A model generated the notes under the pieces. The model made no database searches. It saw only the letters and a list, made by a program, of their open reading frames with translations, and was not told where the DNA came from. 64,000 nucleotides of DNA from an uncultured Alphaproteobacteria bacterium. Its GTDB lineage: Bacteria > Pseudomonadota > Alphaproteobacteria > Rhodobacterales > Rhodobacteraceae. The number at the start of each line of letters is the position of its first letter. Within the stretch, counting starts at the first letter, position 1. The stretch is from contig CACBNQ010000001.1 of NCBI GenBank assembly GCA_902540655.1, positions 41,541 through 105,540 on the forward strand. Reading direction: 5' to 3'. This document shows positions 1 through 9,541 of the stretch, in pieces. Position numbers and translations under genes: made by a program.

Positions 1-1086
1 AAGTGTTCTTTCTGCGGCGTACCAAAATTGGAAGGAGGAATGAGAGAGATGCCTCCATTGTCAAAGATTGTAAATGGGATAACCAATTTATATGGGGAAA
101 AGAAAGACCTGATCTTGATGGACAATAACGTAGTAGCCTCTCCGCGTCTATCTGAAATAATTGATGAGGTTGTGGACCTTGGGTTTGGTCCAGGCGCAAC
201 CATAATAAATTCGATAACAAAAAAACCAAATGTTAGAAGAGTAGATTTTAATCAAGGTGTTGATGCGCGAATCCTGGCTAAGTCTGAACATTTTATGAAA
301 CAATTAAGTAGGATTTGCCTATCGCCCCTTAGGATTGCATTTGACCATGTCGGTTTAATGAAACCTTATGAGCAAGCAGTTCGATATGCAAGTGCCTCTG
401 GATTAAATTTTCTTTCAAACTATATGCTTTACAATTTCCACGATAGCCCTACTGACCTTTTTCAAAGAATGCGGATTAACGTGAGTTTAAATGAGGAACT
501 AGGAACTCAGATATATTCATTTCCAATGCGCTATCAACCAACAGACAGGCCTGATAGAGGGCACATTGGTAAACATTGGAATAAATATTATTTGAGATCG
601 ATTCAGCTTATACTTCAGGCAACTCATGGGGTTGTTAGTGGATCGCCCGATTTTTTCAAAAAAGCCTTCGGTGATACTGAAGAAGATTTTCATAATATTT
701 TGAAACTTCCTCACAAGTTTATTTTTCATCGTGACTGGTATCAAAAATATGAGGGGCGTGCTGAGTTCGATGAGTACAGGTCACAATATAACAGTCTATC
801 AGAATCTGAGAAAGAAGAGGTCTTAGAGTTATTATGTGAAAACACACAATCTCGTTATAAAGAAGCCTCTATGATGCTCAAGAATACGAAAGTACAGAAT
901 GTAGTTAAATTTTTTGAACCGCTTACAGCTGAGGAAACAATTAACATTTCACAAAAACAAAAGAAGCTTAAAAGTGAAAGTTTTGAAATTAAGATGATGG
1001 ACGATGAAATAGTAGAGGACGCTGGTTTAGATCATGACCCAGAAAAAGAAACCGTAGAACAATTTAAATCAGTTATAAACAGATAA
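1..1086 (+). CDS. Radical SAM protein, N-terminus cut off by window edge
   Basis: The reading frame is open from base 1, so the gene begins upstream of the window. The first codons read KCSFCGVPKLEGG, the last part of a radical SAM CxxxCxxC cluster site. A later stretch, VDFNQGVDARIL (about residues 70-82 of the visible part), resembles the core of B12-binding-type radical SAM enzymes. The family reductively cleaves S-adenosylmethionine at a 4Fe-4S cluster; the substrate here is unknown. The C-terminal third (Lys/Glu-rich) has no recognised domain. Its stop lies two bases before the GHKL ATPase gene, so the two are probably co-translated. Family is fairly sure; function is not known. Confidence 0.8.
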   Translation, partial: KCSFCGVPKLEGGMREMPPLSKIVNGITNLYGEKKDLILMDNNVVASPRLSEIIDEVVDLGFGPGATIINSITKKPNVRRVDFNQGVDARILAKSEHFMKQLSRICLSPLRIAFDHVGLMKPYEQAVRYASASGLNFLSNYMLYNFHDSPTDLFQRMRINVSLNEELGTQIYSFPMRYQPTDRPDRGHIGKHWNKYYLRSIQLILQATHGVVSGSPDFFKKAFGDTEEDFHNILKLPHKFIFHRDWYQKYEGRAEFDEYRSQYNSLSESEKEEVLELLCENTQSRYKEASMMLKNTKVQNVVKFFEPLTAEETINISQKQKKLKSESFEIKMMDDEIVEDAGLDHDPEKETVEQFKSVINR

Positions 1087-1088
1087 AG

Positions 1089-2396
1089 ATGGAAGAAAAA
1101 AGTAGTAGTGCGGTATCGGTAGATCAAATTACAGTAGGAAAAGACTTACTTGAGCTTTTGTCATCAGGTATGTACCTAGACCCTCTGACGATCTTTAGAG
1201 AGTATGTTCAAAATTCATGTGACTCAATTGAAGAAGCTGTCAAAAAAGGGGCGCTAAACTCTAATGACGAAGGACGAGTGTCAATAAGTATCAACCCTAT
1301 AGACCGAACAGTGACCATTAAAGATAATGGAATTGGTATAGGATCAATATCTTTTCTTAAAACATTATTATCATTCGGTAATAGTGGAAAAAAAGAAACA
1401 GATGCCAGAGGGTTTCGTGGAATAGGGCGTCTTGCGGGTTTAGCTTATTGCCAAGAACTTGTTTTTCATAGCAAAACAAAAGAAGAAGATACGGTAAACG
1501 TTTTAACATGGGACTGCCGAAAACTTAAAAGTTTACTAGTCGATCCAAAGATAAAGTCTGGGCTGGCAGACATTGTGTCTCAGGCAACTAAATCAGAAAA
1601 GTTTAAGGCAACTAGTGAAACAGATAAGCACTTTTTTAAAGTAGAAATGAAGAAAATACTCAGAATAAAAAACGATGTCCTTCTAAACGCAAGCTTAATC
1701 GAGCAATATTTATCCCAAGTCGCTCCAGTTCATTTCTCAGATGATTTTAAATTTAAGGAGCAAATAAGGTCTCATTTAAATAAATACTGTAATCTACAAG
1801 AACATAATATCTTTATTGGGGAAAATAAGGTCTTAAGACGTTTTAGAAACCATTTTGAATTCTCTACTAAGGTTACCGATTACTTTACAGAATTTGAGGA
1901 AATAAAAGTTGTAGATAATGATGAAAATTTGCTAGCCGTCGGATTTTTACTTCATCATTCTTACTATGGAGCGATAAATAGGACTGCCGATATCGCAGGA
2001 TTAAGAGCAAGGTCTGGAAACATTCAAATTGGCACTAATGTATTGTTTCTCGATCTTTACCCCGAGCAAAGATTTAATGCATGGACCATAGGTGAGATAC
2101 ATGTATTGAGCGATAAACTTGTTCCGAATGGGCGAAGAGACGACTTTGAAAAAAGTAACCAATATTACAATTTTTTAAATTATGTTAGCTTAATTACAAA
2201 AAGGGTTTCTGACATATGCCGTCAGAAATCTCTCCAGAGAAATCAAGAAAAGGTGTTCGACTTTTCTAAAATTAAGTCTCAAAGGAAAGATGAAAGTGCA
2301 AAGAACATAATCAAAGAGGTTAAAAAAAGCATAAAAGACGAAAAAAAACTTACATTGATCAAAACAGTAATATATGACGAGCTTTCTAAGTACTAA
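1089..2396 (+). CDS. GHKL/Hsp90-type ATPase domain protein
   Basis: A 435-residue protein with a Bergerat-fold ATPase at its N-terminus. It has the N-box E38-x3-N42-x2-D45, the G1 box DNGIGI (79-84) and the G2 box GFRGIGRLAG (108-117). This pattern matches the Hsp90-like HATPase_c_3 group rather than histidine kinases: no dimerisation/phosphoacceptor domain or membrane segment is visible. The C-terminus is lysine-rich. It starts two bases after the radical SAM stop and likely forms a two-gene unit with it. GHKL proteins of this kind occur in accessory and defence islands, but a defence role here is only inferred from the neighbourhood. Confidence 0.75.
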   Translation: MEEKSSSAVSVDQITVGKDLLELLSSGMYLDPLTIFREYVQNSCDSIEEAVKKGALNSNDEGRVSISINPIDRTVTIKDNGIGIGSISFLKTLLSFGNSGKKETDARGFRGIGRLAGLAYCQELVFHSKTKEEDTVNVLTWDCRKLKSLLVDPKIKSGLADIVSQATKSEKFKATSETDKHFFKVEMKKILRIKNDVLLNASLIEQYLSQVAPVHFSDDFKFKEQIRSHLNKYCNLQEHNIFIGENKVLRRFRNHFEFSTKVTDYFTEFEEIKVVDNDENLLAVGFLLHHSYYGAINRTADIAGLRARSGNIQIGTNVLFLDLYPEQRFNAWTIGEIHVLSDKLVPNGRRDDFEKSNQYYNFLNYVSLITKRVSDICRQKSLQRNQEKVFDFSKIKSQRKDESAKNIIKEVKKSIKDEKKLTLIKTVIYDELSKY

Positions 2397-2459
2397 AACC
2401 TAGAATAGAAATCTTTCTGCTGAATAAAAATTCAATAGACAAAACTGATAACAAAAAAA

Positions 2460-4988
2460 TTAAATACCTAGAATTTTTTGCCAAAAGCCTTTCTTTTGCC
2501 AATAAAATCCTTTACTTCTCTGATATTTTAAACCTTTACTCTTTGCCTGCTCAATTATCTCTAATAAAACGCTTGCCTGAGAAAAACTTAAAGACTTATT
2601 TTTTTCAACTTTAATTATACACATGTCAAGAAAATCGATATGTTCCTGCAAAAAATCACCCCTTGATTTTAACCATTGCCTGAGGGTTTTCAACTCACTT
2701 GGCGAATATGAATCTGCTTCACTGATAACCTCATCTTTATTAATTGATACTTCAAATTTTATCTTTTCTTTCTCATCTTTTTTACTTTTAACTTCCTCCT
2801 TTTTTGAGGTAGCCTCAGAGGATAATTCTTTTTTGAGGTTTGCAGGCTTCCATTTATAGAGCTCCTGCAAGCTCACATTGGTCTCGGCAGTATTATAGGA
2901 GATACACTTAAAGACGATATGCACGGGTTTGTTTTGCTGAGGTACATGCCATTCATACTCTAACGTTCCACAGTAGATAAAAGGCAGTGAAGTTCCTTTA
3001 TGCTTTTCAATCATTCGACAAAATAAGAGTACTGTTAACTCTTTATTTATTATTTTTTTAATCATAGGTGTTTCAAGATGTTGATTATTTTGACTGTCCC
3101 AATGAAAACTATGTTCGTTAAAATAATCGTTGTATTTAAACTCGACCTCTTTATTTCTCTTATCTAAAGTGCAAAAGAGAAAAATATATTTCTTCTTGAA
3201 TGATACAATTCCTTCTCGAGAGATCGAAAACCTATCAGTTTTTAGAACTTCATCTAAATCTCTCCTCTTATATTTTTTTCCACGCTCAAGACGATGGTGT
3301 ATCTCAATAGTATTTTGTTCAGAGGAATTGGAGGGTTCTTTTGGAATACTTTTACCGCGTGGTTCAGACATTGCTGCACAGTACTGACAGCGGTTTGTTC
3401 CGGGCGCAACTTCCAGTCTAATTTTTTCTAGGGGCTCACCGCACCGCTCACAAAATTCATTGGAATAAAGAGAGATTCCCTTTTTATCAAGCATATATAT
3501 GAGAGATTTTCTACTCCTTTGGAAATATTTTTCTAATTCTTCAAAGTTTGTTTCTGACTGATATTTATCGAGTAGTATGTTTTTCTCTAATTCCGTTATT
3601 TTGAAGCCATGATTCAATAAAAAACCTTTCTTCAAATTTTCCACCCTTTTTTCTTCTAACTCTGTTTTTAATAAACCCGTTTCTTCAAAACCTTCTTGTT
3701 CCTCAATTTTAAAAAAATCTTTGAACTGATCTTGGTACTCTGGTGGTAAAGTGTCTCTATTTTCCCCAAATTCACTTGCTTGATAGCCCATTCGTTCTGC
3801 TATTTGGAATAATTTTTCAACTCTATCTATTATCTCCTCACTCATTTTTAGATTGTCTGATGGTAATTCACCATATTTACTATACTCCTCTAAAATCGGT
3901 AACGCTGACTGAAGGATTTCTCGGTCTTCAATCTCAATTTTTTTAGTCCTTTTTGACCATTGAATTAATTGCTGTATTTCAGCGGATCCTTTTTCTTTAA
4001 GCACATGAAAAGTTTTAGAAACTTTGTCATTATGGCGCTTCTTAGGTATCTCCTGTGTAGTTGCCTTTGGTATTTTATTTTTTCCTAAAGGCTTATACGA
4101 CTGCAACTCAGAAATTACTTTCTTGAAAGGATATTGATCAATTTTAGAATTTATATTGTCAGTTTTAATACCAAGAGAATCTGGTAGGTCATAATCAACA
4201 GAGCCCCTTAAAGCATAATCAGCAAACTCTTCATCTTCGTGTTCTTCATAAGTATCTGTTTGTTCATCTAAATCAAAAGCGTCCCCGGTCGTGCTATTAA
4301 TCAAAATTTTGTCATCATATCGTTCTTTATGTCGAATTCTTTCCGGTTTATTTTCTTTCTGAATTTTCTCTTCCTCGTTTATTTTTTCAATAGTATTTTT
4401 TCTTATTCTTTTCTTTTCATCAAAGCTGGGGTCCTTGGCTTTAATTAGTGTCACTAAATCACAAATATTAAACTCAATATTCAAATCGATTAAAGTTTTT
4501 GTCTTAATGGAATATCTTTTCATCATTATTCCATCAGAAAATAGTGATATACGCAGTCTCTTTACTGGATACTCGAGAATGATATCAGCTAGGTCGCTGG
4601 CATTCTCTGTTGCCCGGAAGTCATTTTTATTTGCTTTTTTCAGGCCAACAAAAAAATTGTAAACATTTAAAATTTTATCATAAAGCGAATCTTTATTGAG
4701 AAGATACTTTGACTTAGCACCCTCGAAACAGGTTGTATAGAGATCAAGTATTTCATCCTCGAAATAATATGCATAGCCTTCGACCATTTTTGCTTTCCCT
4801 TCAAAAGGTCCTGTAATCAATTCTCCTTTGAATTGAGAAAACTTATCAGTACAATGAATTAGAAAGTCATCAGATGATATTTCTTCCTGACCATTGCCGC
4901 CGCCCTTAATAAGAAATCTTAAATCGTTTAACTCTTTCGATATACGATCATTTATATCTCTTGTCTCGTTTAACTCATTATTTGGCAT
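2460..4988 (-). CDS. Large protein with DksA-type C4 zinc finger
   Basis: An 842-residue protein, mostly charged and probably alpha-helical, not recognised as a whole. Residues C513, C516, C534 and C537 form C-x2-C-x17-C-x2-C with the context ERCGEPLEKIRLEVAPG. This is the spacing and motif of DksA/TraR zinc fingers. Just before it (about 465-503) is a helical stretch that could be a helix-turn-helix. An acidic low-complexity region lies near 240-260. It starts 27 bp after the helicase gene stop, so it is probably the second gene of that operon. Unlike DksA it is far larger, so binding to RNA polymerase is not implied. Function unknown; possibly a nucleic-acid-binding partner of the helicase. 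Confidence 0.65.
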   Translation of the reverse strand: MPNNELNETRDINDRISKELNDLRFLIKGGGNGQEEISSDDFLIHCTDKFSQFKGELITGPFEGKAKMVEGYAYYFEDEILDLYTTCFEGAKSKYLLNKDSLYDKILNVYNFFVGLKKANKNDFRATENASDLADIILEYPVKRLRISLFSDGIMMKRYSIKTKTLIDLNIEFNICDLVTLIKAKDPSFDEKKRIRKNTIEKINEEEKIQKENKPERIRHKERYDDKILINSTTGDAFDLDEQTDTYEEHEDEEFADYALRGSVDYDLPDSLGIKTDNINSKIDQYPFKKVISELQSYKPLGKNKIPKATTQEIPKKRHNDKVSKTFHVLKEKGSAEIQQLIQWSKRTKKIEIEDREILQSALPILEEYSKYGELPSDNLKMSEEIIDRVEKLFQIAERMGYQASEFGENRDTLPPEYQDQFKDFFKIEEQEGFEETGLLKTELEEKRVENLKKGFLLNHGFKITELEKNILLDKYQSETNFEELEKYFQRSRKSLIYMLDKKGISLYSNEFCERCGEPLEKIRLEVAPGTNRCQYCAAMSEPRGKSIPKEPSNSSEQNTIEIHHRLERGKKYKRRDLDEVLKTDRFSISREGIVSFKKKYIFLFCTLDKRNKEVEFKYNDYFNEHSFHWDSQNNQHLETPMIKKIINKELTVLLFCRMIEKHKGTSLPFIYCGTLEYEWHVPQQNKPVHIVFKCISYNTAETNVSLQELYKWKPANLKKELSSEATSKKEEVKSKKDEKEKIKFEVSINKDEVISEADSYSPSELKTLRQWLKSRGDFLQEHIDFLDMCIIKVEKNKSLSFSQASVLLEIIEQAKSKGLKYQRSKGFYWQKKGFWQKILGI

Positions 4989-5015
4989 AGACGCTTCATT
5001 ACACTATTTAGCTTT

Positions 5016-7649
5016 TCAATCATCAAAAGTTAATGTCCTATTATTTCTTATTTCTCCCACAACACTTCTTGAAAATAAGCCTCGGACCCTGGGTGATTTT
5101 TCAATATCTCTTAACGCGTCATTGATAGATTTCCATTTTACTCGTTCTCCATCCCGAACAGCACCTCTACCATCAACCAGTTCAATAAATTTAGCTTGAG
5201 CTTCTCTCGACAAACCAATTGCACTTTTTGTGAACATAAAATCTTTTCCAGAATATTCTTTAGGGTCATCTGCAATGAACTCTGCATCGTCAGCACTAAA
5301 TTCCGGTATTTTTTCAGGCTTTACAAAATTATCGTAGTTATACCCATCTGGAAACCAATCCTTCCACTGAGCATTTTGGATTAATCTTTCTTCAACATTT
5401 AACCAATCACTTTTTTCGCCATTAAAAGATAATATCAATTCGTCCTTTGCTCTTGTCATTGCCACATAAAGCTGACACCCATATCGATATCTTTCATCTT
5501 GGTCTACATCTGCCGGAGGAAGAATATCTTTACTACAATTCAAAATAACCATTAGATCAAATTCGTAACCTTTGGTCTGCTCCAAATCCGATAATACTAA
5601 CCTGTCATTAATAGGTGTATCATGACCTTCCAAAAGTCGTAAGCCTACCTCAGTGGCAAACCGCCTCATTTCAAAATGAGTGTAGCCAGCAATTGCTATG
5701 CAGCACCTCGAATTATTATCTTTGGTATATTCATTTATATATTGTCTGGCATAAGCAAATTCCTCTTCAAGCGAATTTGCACTGTATATCCAGGGAGCAC
5801 TTGAGTGACGATTTGCAAATTTTGGGTCAAGCAACTCTAGGTCATCATCTTGAACAAAGTCATCAACCAGATTTTCAAGCAAAACATGATAAGCGACCTC
5901 TAAGATTTGTTTCGTATTCCGGTAGTTTTTTAGAACCTTTCGTTTATTTGCATTATCTATTTGAATACCCGCTTCCTTGAAATTTCTTTGCTTTGGAAGG
6001 ACAGTTTGTGAAATATCTCCACAAAGAAACAAATTTTGGTTCGTATCTGCTGATCTAGCCAAAATTGCTAATTCTGTGGTTCCAAAGTCTTGCGCTTCAT
6101 CAACAATTATATGTGTATACTTTGGCTCAAGTTGCTCTAAATATTTCGATAGTGCCGTAGTAAGCCCCAAATAGTCAATAATACCTACCGACTCCATTTT
6201 TTCTTCCCAAAGCTCTAGACCGGTTAGGATCTCTTGTTTGCTTTGTTCATCAAGACTTGTTCTTCTACCCTTCCTGCTAGCGTGTAAATAGTCACTCCTT
6301 TTATCCTTAAACCAACCACTGCGTATCCAATCGAACTCCTCTCTAATGTAATGTTCTGCATTTACACCTCTTGCAAGTAAATTGCGGTGTACCCTCTCTA
6401 GCACTTTTGCATCATCATTATTATTTTTTTGCCGGTAATATTCACGAAAAACCTGGTCTATGTGCTCGTCTAAATCATTTTTTTCTGAATAGTAGTTTTT
6501 TCTCTTTGGCTCAAACTCTCCAAGATACTTTTGAAATAAAGAGAATAGTGAATGTACCTCAATTACCTCAGAGCATTCCTTTTCTGGGTCCATATGCTCT
6601 AATAATTTTTTTATTAAGCCAGCAAGGCAGGGGTTTAAAGTAACCACCAGAATTTTTCTATTTTTATCCTCTTGAGCTAGTCTAAAAGCACGTTTAATCG
6701 CTATGCAAGTCTTTCCGGACCCAGAAATGCCAGAAAGCTGTGAGGGGCCCTGAAAGTCTTCTCTCATTATTTTATCTTGGTCTGGATGCATAAATAGAAA
6801 CCAGTCTTCCAGCGAACCATACTTTGAGAAATTATTGATATAGTCATTGTACTCTTCGGAGCCAATTCTAAGAACTTTAAAACTATCCCCGCTAACAACT
6901 TCTATCAAGTCTTCAGGGTCGACATCAGAAATCTCTTTTGCTTCGCCTACATGAAGCTCAATTAAATCTTGTGCTGTCTCAACATCTTTTTGCAAAAGAG
7001 CATCAAATACGTCTTTAAGTAATAAGCCAAGCTCTTTCTTTTCGATACTTTTGCTTACCTCTATAAGTTCTTCGGGGGAACAGTTTGTTGTCACTCTGCT
7101 AATTTCCAAAACTGCAGAGCTTGGAAATAATTCTACAAATTTTTTAGCTTCATTTTTGGGAAGCCGGTCAAGTAAAGGTACCGATGCTTGTTGGTGGTCA
7201 GAAAGCCAGTCTGTGCCAGTCACGACGTCCTCCACAACATCGATACTTGGTTTTAGCGCCTTTATTTCGCCGTTTTTGTCCACAATTGGTGTGAAGTTCT
7301 TATTTTTATTGATCCATTTGTCTACACTGTCATGGTCACCAGCAAAGCATAAAATTATCATTTTATCTTTTTGAACAGTTACTAACCTAGGAGCTTGTGG
7401 CCCCCCAAGTTCATACTTTATACAACTTTTAATTCTATTTTCACCGTGGTCCGTAACTTTTAAATTTCTAAACACATCTCTAGGATTTGTTTTATGTTCT
7501 TGCAAAGCGACTAGAACACCAGCAACTTTTTCATATGGTTTTTTAAACAAACTACCCTTATTTCTAAAATCTCGTAATGACGAATGGAAATCTTTATATA
7601 CAAGTGCTGCTTCCATAATTTTCTTCAACAATAGGTTATATTCAGTCAA
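5016..7649 (-). CDS. SF1 UvrD/Rep-like helicase with RelE-like N-terminal region
   Basis: An 877-residue superfamily 1 helicase. Motifs visible: Walker A GISGSGKT (307-314), motif II DEAQD (517-521), motif III region LFLCGDISQ (540-548), motif IV NYRNTKQ (575-581), motif V-like QTKGYEFD (691-698) and motif VI YVAMTRAKDEL (728-738). The first ~300 residues are not helicase. Residues about 72-112 (RIKSCIKYEL, then FAGDHDSVDKWI) resemble the RelE/ParE-like fold found at the N-terminus of some UvrD-like proteins; that assignment is inferred. First gene of a two-gene minus operon with the zinc-finger protein. Distinct from housekeeping UvrD, Rep or PcrA, which lack this N-terminal region. Likely an accessory or defence helicase. 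Confidence 0.8.
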   Translation of the reverse strand: MTEYNLLLKKIMEAALVYKDFHSSLRDFRNKGSLFKKPYEKVAGVLVALQEHKTNPRDVFRNLKVTDHGENRIKSCIKYELGGPQAPRLVTVQKDKMIILCFAGDHDSVDKWINKNKNFTPIVDKNGEIKALKPSIDVVEDVVTGTDWLSDHQQASVPLLDRLPKNEAKKFVELFPSSAVLEISRVTTNCSPEELIEVSKSIEKKELGLLLKDVFDALLQKDVETAQDLIELHVGEAKEISDVDPEDLIEVVSGDSFKVLRIGSEEYNDYINNFSKYGSLEDWFLFMHPDQDKIMREDFQGPSQLSGISGSGKTCIAIKRAFRLAQEDKNRKILVVTLNPCLAGLIKKLLEHMDPEKECSEVIEVHSLFSLFQKYLGEFEPKRKNYYSEKNDLDEHIDQVFREYYRQKNNNDDAKVLERVHRNLLARGVNAEHYIREEFDWIRSGWFKDKRSDYLHASRKGRRTSLDEQSKQEILTGLELWEEKMESVGIIDYLGLTTALSKYLEQLEPKYTHIIVDEAQDFGTTELAILARSADTNQNLFLCGDISQTVLPKQRNFKEAGIQIDNANKRKVLKNYRNTKQILEVAYHVLLENLVDDFVQDDDLELLDPKFANRHSSAPWIYSANSLEEEFAYARQYINEYTKDNNSRCCIAIAGYTHFEMRRFATEVGLRLLEGHDTPINDRLVLSDLEQTKGYEFDLMVILNCSKDILPPADVDQDERYRYGCQLYVAMTRAKDELILSFNGEKSDWLNVEERLIQNAQWKDWFPDGYNYDNFVKPEKIPEFSADDAEFIADDPKEYSGKDFMFTKSAIGLSREAQAKFIELVDGRGAVRDGERVKWKSINDALRDIEKSPRVRGLFSRSVVGEIRNNRTLTFDD

Positions 7650-7845
7650 ATATCGGGAGTATAAGAATCTCCAAAAGATAGATATTTTAGTACAGCTTAT
7701 AAACCTTTCTCAAGAAATTAATTATTATTAGCAATTTGGTGTTGATAAAATTTTATAGATAGTGTATCTGGATAGGATCTTTCAATTAGCTAAAAAAAAT
7801 GTGGCAAACCTCTTTGCTCATTGTTGCTATTGGAAGGATTAAATC

Positions 7846-8193
7846 ATGACAAACTATTCTATTATTTCATATGCAGTGGCTGATTACTGCTTAGACGATA
7901 TTAATGTAAACATTTATTTTGCGCCTGAAGTCTTAACCTGTTTTTTTAATGCAACCGAGCTCGCTTCGGAAGTGGCAAAAACCGGTGGAAAGTCAAAAAT
8001 TTTCGGTGGTATATTCTCAATAATTAAAAGTCAAATTTCTCAATATCAAACTTTTGAAATATGGTATGACCTGATCGAATATAAGGGAGTACAATTAGTG
8101 TGGAAATCAAAGTTTATCAAAAATACAAAGACTATGCTTGTTGATGTCTTGCATTTTGAAAACAAGAAAGAAGAAAATGAGGTTTTTCATTAG
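7846..8193 (+). CDS. Small hypothetical protein, 115 aa
   Basis: Unrecognised. A good Shine-Dalgarno (GGAAGGA) sits about seven bases before the ATG, and an intrinsic terminator directly follows the stop, both of which support a real gene. The protein mixes hydrophobic and polar stretches and has no clear membrane segment or signal peptide. It lies alone between the divergently read helicase operon and the GIY-YIG-like gene. Confidence 0.5.
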   Translation: MTNYSIISYAVADYCLDDINVNIYFAPEVLTCFFNATELASEVAKTGGKSKIFGGIFSIIKSQISQYQTFEIWYDLIEYKGVQLVWKSKFIKNTKTMLVDVLHFENKKEENEVFH

Positions 8194-8220
8194 CGAGGGT
8201 GTATTCCCTCGTTTTTCTTT
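8194..8220 (+). terminator. Intrinsic terminator after the 115-aa gene
   Basis: Perfect 6-bp stem CGAGGG/CCCTCG (8194-8199 and 8206-8211) with a 6-nt loop, followed by TTTTTCTTT. It begins right after the stop codon of the upstream plus gene. The T-run is only on the plus side, so it acts mainly in that direction. Confidence 0.8.
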
Positions 8221-8223
8221 GTG

Positions 8224-8916
8224 CTACTCCGTCGTATTTCCTTTTACTATTGGAACTACCTCTTTTAATGCTTTATTAAATCCTGTTTCGTGTTTCAATA
8301 AGGTTGAACGATCCCATTTTAAATCATCGGAAAAACAATTTAATGACCAAAGAGGTTCAATGCCCTTTGGGTTCACGTATCTGCTTGTATTAATATTTTG
8401 AAAATGCTGAGCAATTCTTGCCTCTTGTCTATGCTCAAATCCCAACATTTGTGTTGTTTTACTTTCCCCTACATAACAACGATAGTTTCCTTGCTTCGGG
8501 TTAGGGCTTTCTATCAAGACAAAGTATACAACACCAGCACCGATAGGTTCTTTTACCTCGCTTTTCTTATATAGGCGGACTGCACTCCTTGCTTTTTCTA
8601 ACCATGGAATAGGCCATAGTTTCTTCTCTTTAAACAGGTTTTGAAACACTTTAAACTTTTTATACTTTTTTCTTTTAAATCTGATCTTCGCTTCATCTAA
8701 AGCTAGTGTTGCCATCTCCAGTGCGGGGTGAGGCCGATCTAGTGAGAGAGAAATAAATCGTTCAAGATCAGGCCAACAAAAAGTTATAAATGGTCTGTCT
8801 AGTGTTAAATCTAAATCATCTTTCATCGGTTTTTTTCTGAAAACTCTCGTTTCATTTTCATCATCAGGTAATTTCTGTTCATGACTTAAAAACCAGTTTT
8901 CATCGAATTGTGTCAT
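8224..8916 (-). CDS. GIY-YIG-like nuclease domain protein
   Basis: A 230-residue protein. The C-terminal half has the layout of a GIY-YIG fold: GVVY (128-131), then YVG (148-150), Arg163/Arg167, His171 and a late Glu200 in KHETGF. These correspond to the GIY, YIG, Arg, His and metal-binding Glu positions of the family. The N-terminal 120 residues are basic and not recognised. GIY-YIG domains cut DNA or RNA in repair, homing and defence proteins; which applies here is unknown. Single gene, upstream GGGGAAG as ribosome site, convergent with the 115-aa gene. The domain call is from motif spacing only. Confidence 0.5.
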   Translation of the reverse strand: MTQFDENWFLSHEQKLPDDENETRVFRKKPMKDDLDLTLDRPFITFCWPDLERFISLSLDRPHPALEMATLALDEAKIRFKRKKYKKFKVFQNLFKEKKLWPIPWLEKARSAVRLYKKSEVKEPIGAGVVYFVLIESPNPKQGNYRCYVGESKTTQMLGFEHRQEARIAQHFQNINTSRYVNPKGIEPLWSLNCFSDDLKWDRSTLLKHETGFNKALKEVVPIVKGNTTE

Positions 8917-8981
8917 TTGAAAGCTTCCCCATTAAACATGGTAAGTTTACACAGAAAAACTGTAAAAAGTTAAGACCTTTA

Positions 8982-9043
8982 AAAAAAGTTCACGTGCACT
9001 TTTTTTAGTGGAAAAAGCGCACCAAATAGTATTGGTGCGCTTT
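8982..9043 (-). terminator. Tandem terminators for the small-gene minus operon
   Basis: Read on the minus strand, a strong hairpin comes first (arms 9032-9043 and 9013-9024, AAAGCGCACCAA type, 6-nt loop), followed by TTTTT. About 10 bases on, a second structure pairs A7GT with ACT7 (8982-9006) around CACGTG. Both lie just downstream of the 65-aa gene stop at 9060, so they would end the 9733-9060 operon. Confidence 0.7.
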
Positions 9044-9059
9044 CTGTTTTCATTCGTTC

Positions 9060-9257
9060 TTACCATTTTATCAATCTGATAAGATTATTTTTAATTTTCT
9101 GATTTTTCTTTTCGGTCTCTATCTGATCTATAATTGTGAGAGCCTCAATAATAAAGGGTCTAAGATTATCCACACTGTAAAGTAGTTTTAAACTTTCCCT
9201 AAGCTGATCTTTGTTTTTAAAAATATTTGTTTTAAATTTCTGATAGTGTTTTTGCAT
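9060..9257 (-). CDS. Small hypothetical protein, 65 aa
   Basis: Unrecognised basic, probably helical protein (Lys-rich, ends LIRLIKW). Last gene of a tightly packed minus cluster: it begins 16 bp after the 87-aa gene stop and is followed by strong terminators. The reason to accept it is its position in this operon rather than any known family. Confidence 0.45.
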   Translation of the reverse strand: MQKHYQKFKTNIFKNKDQLRESLKLLYSVDNLRPFIIEALTIIDQIETEKKNQKIKNNLIRLIKW

Positions 9258-9273
9258 TTATATATTCCTTAAG

Positions 9274-9537
9274 CTAGTGCTGGAGTTCTTTTCGGTCTTC
9301 TGCATACATCATCAAGTATGCCAGCTCGTCTAAGCTTCGACCTCTGTTGTAAAAGAAGCGATAAATCTGAGAATGCTCTTTTTTGGTATCTGATAAATCC
9401 TCCAAATGAGCCTCAAAAATTCGCTGAGCTTCTTCGCGAGGTGTTTCGAGTAAATACTTTACATGAAGCATTGTTTCTTCATACATATCTTCCCAATAAT
9501 CGGAAGCTGTGTATGTATCTTCATACTCATCACTCAT
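9274..9537 (-). CDS. Small acidic hypothetical protein, 87 aa
   Basis: Unrecognised. Acidic N-terminus (SDEYEDTYTASDYWEDMYEE) followed by an amphipathic helical region. It starts four bases after the stop of the DUF5710 gene, so the two are probably translationally coupled. Small acidic proteins of this type are common in plasmids and phages, but no function can be stated. Confidence 0.5.
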   Translation of the reverse strand: MSDEYEDTYTASDYWEDMYEETMLHVKYLLETPREEAQRIFEAHLEDLSDTKKEHSQIYRFFYNRGRSLDELAYLMMYAEDRKELQH

Positions 9538-9541
9538 CTAT

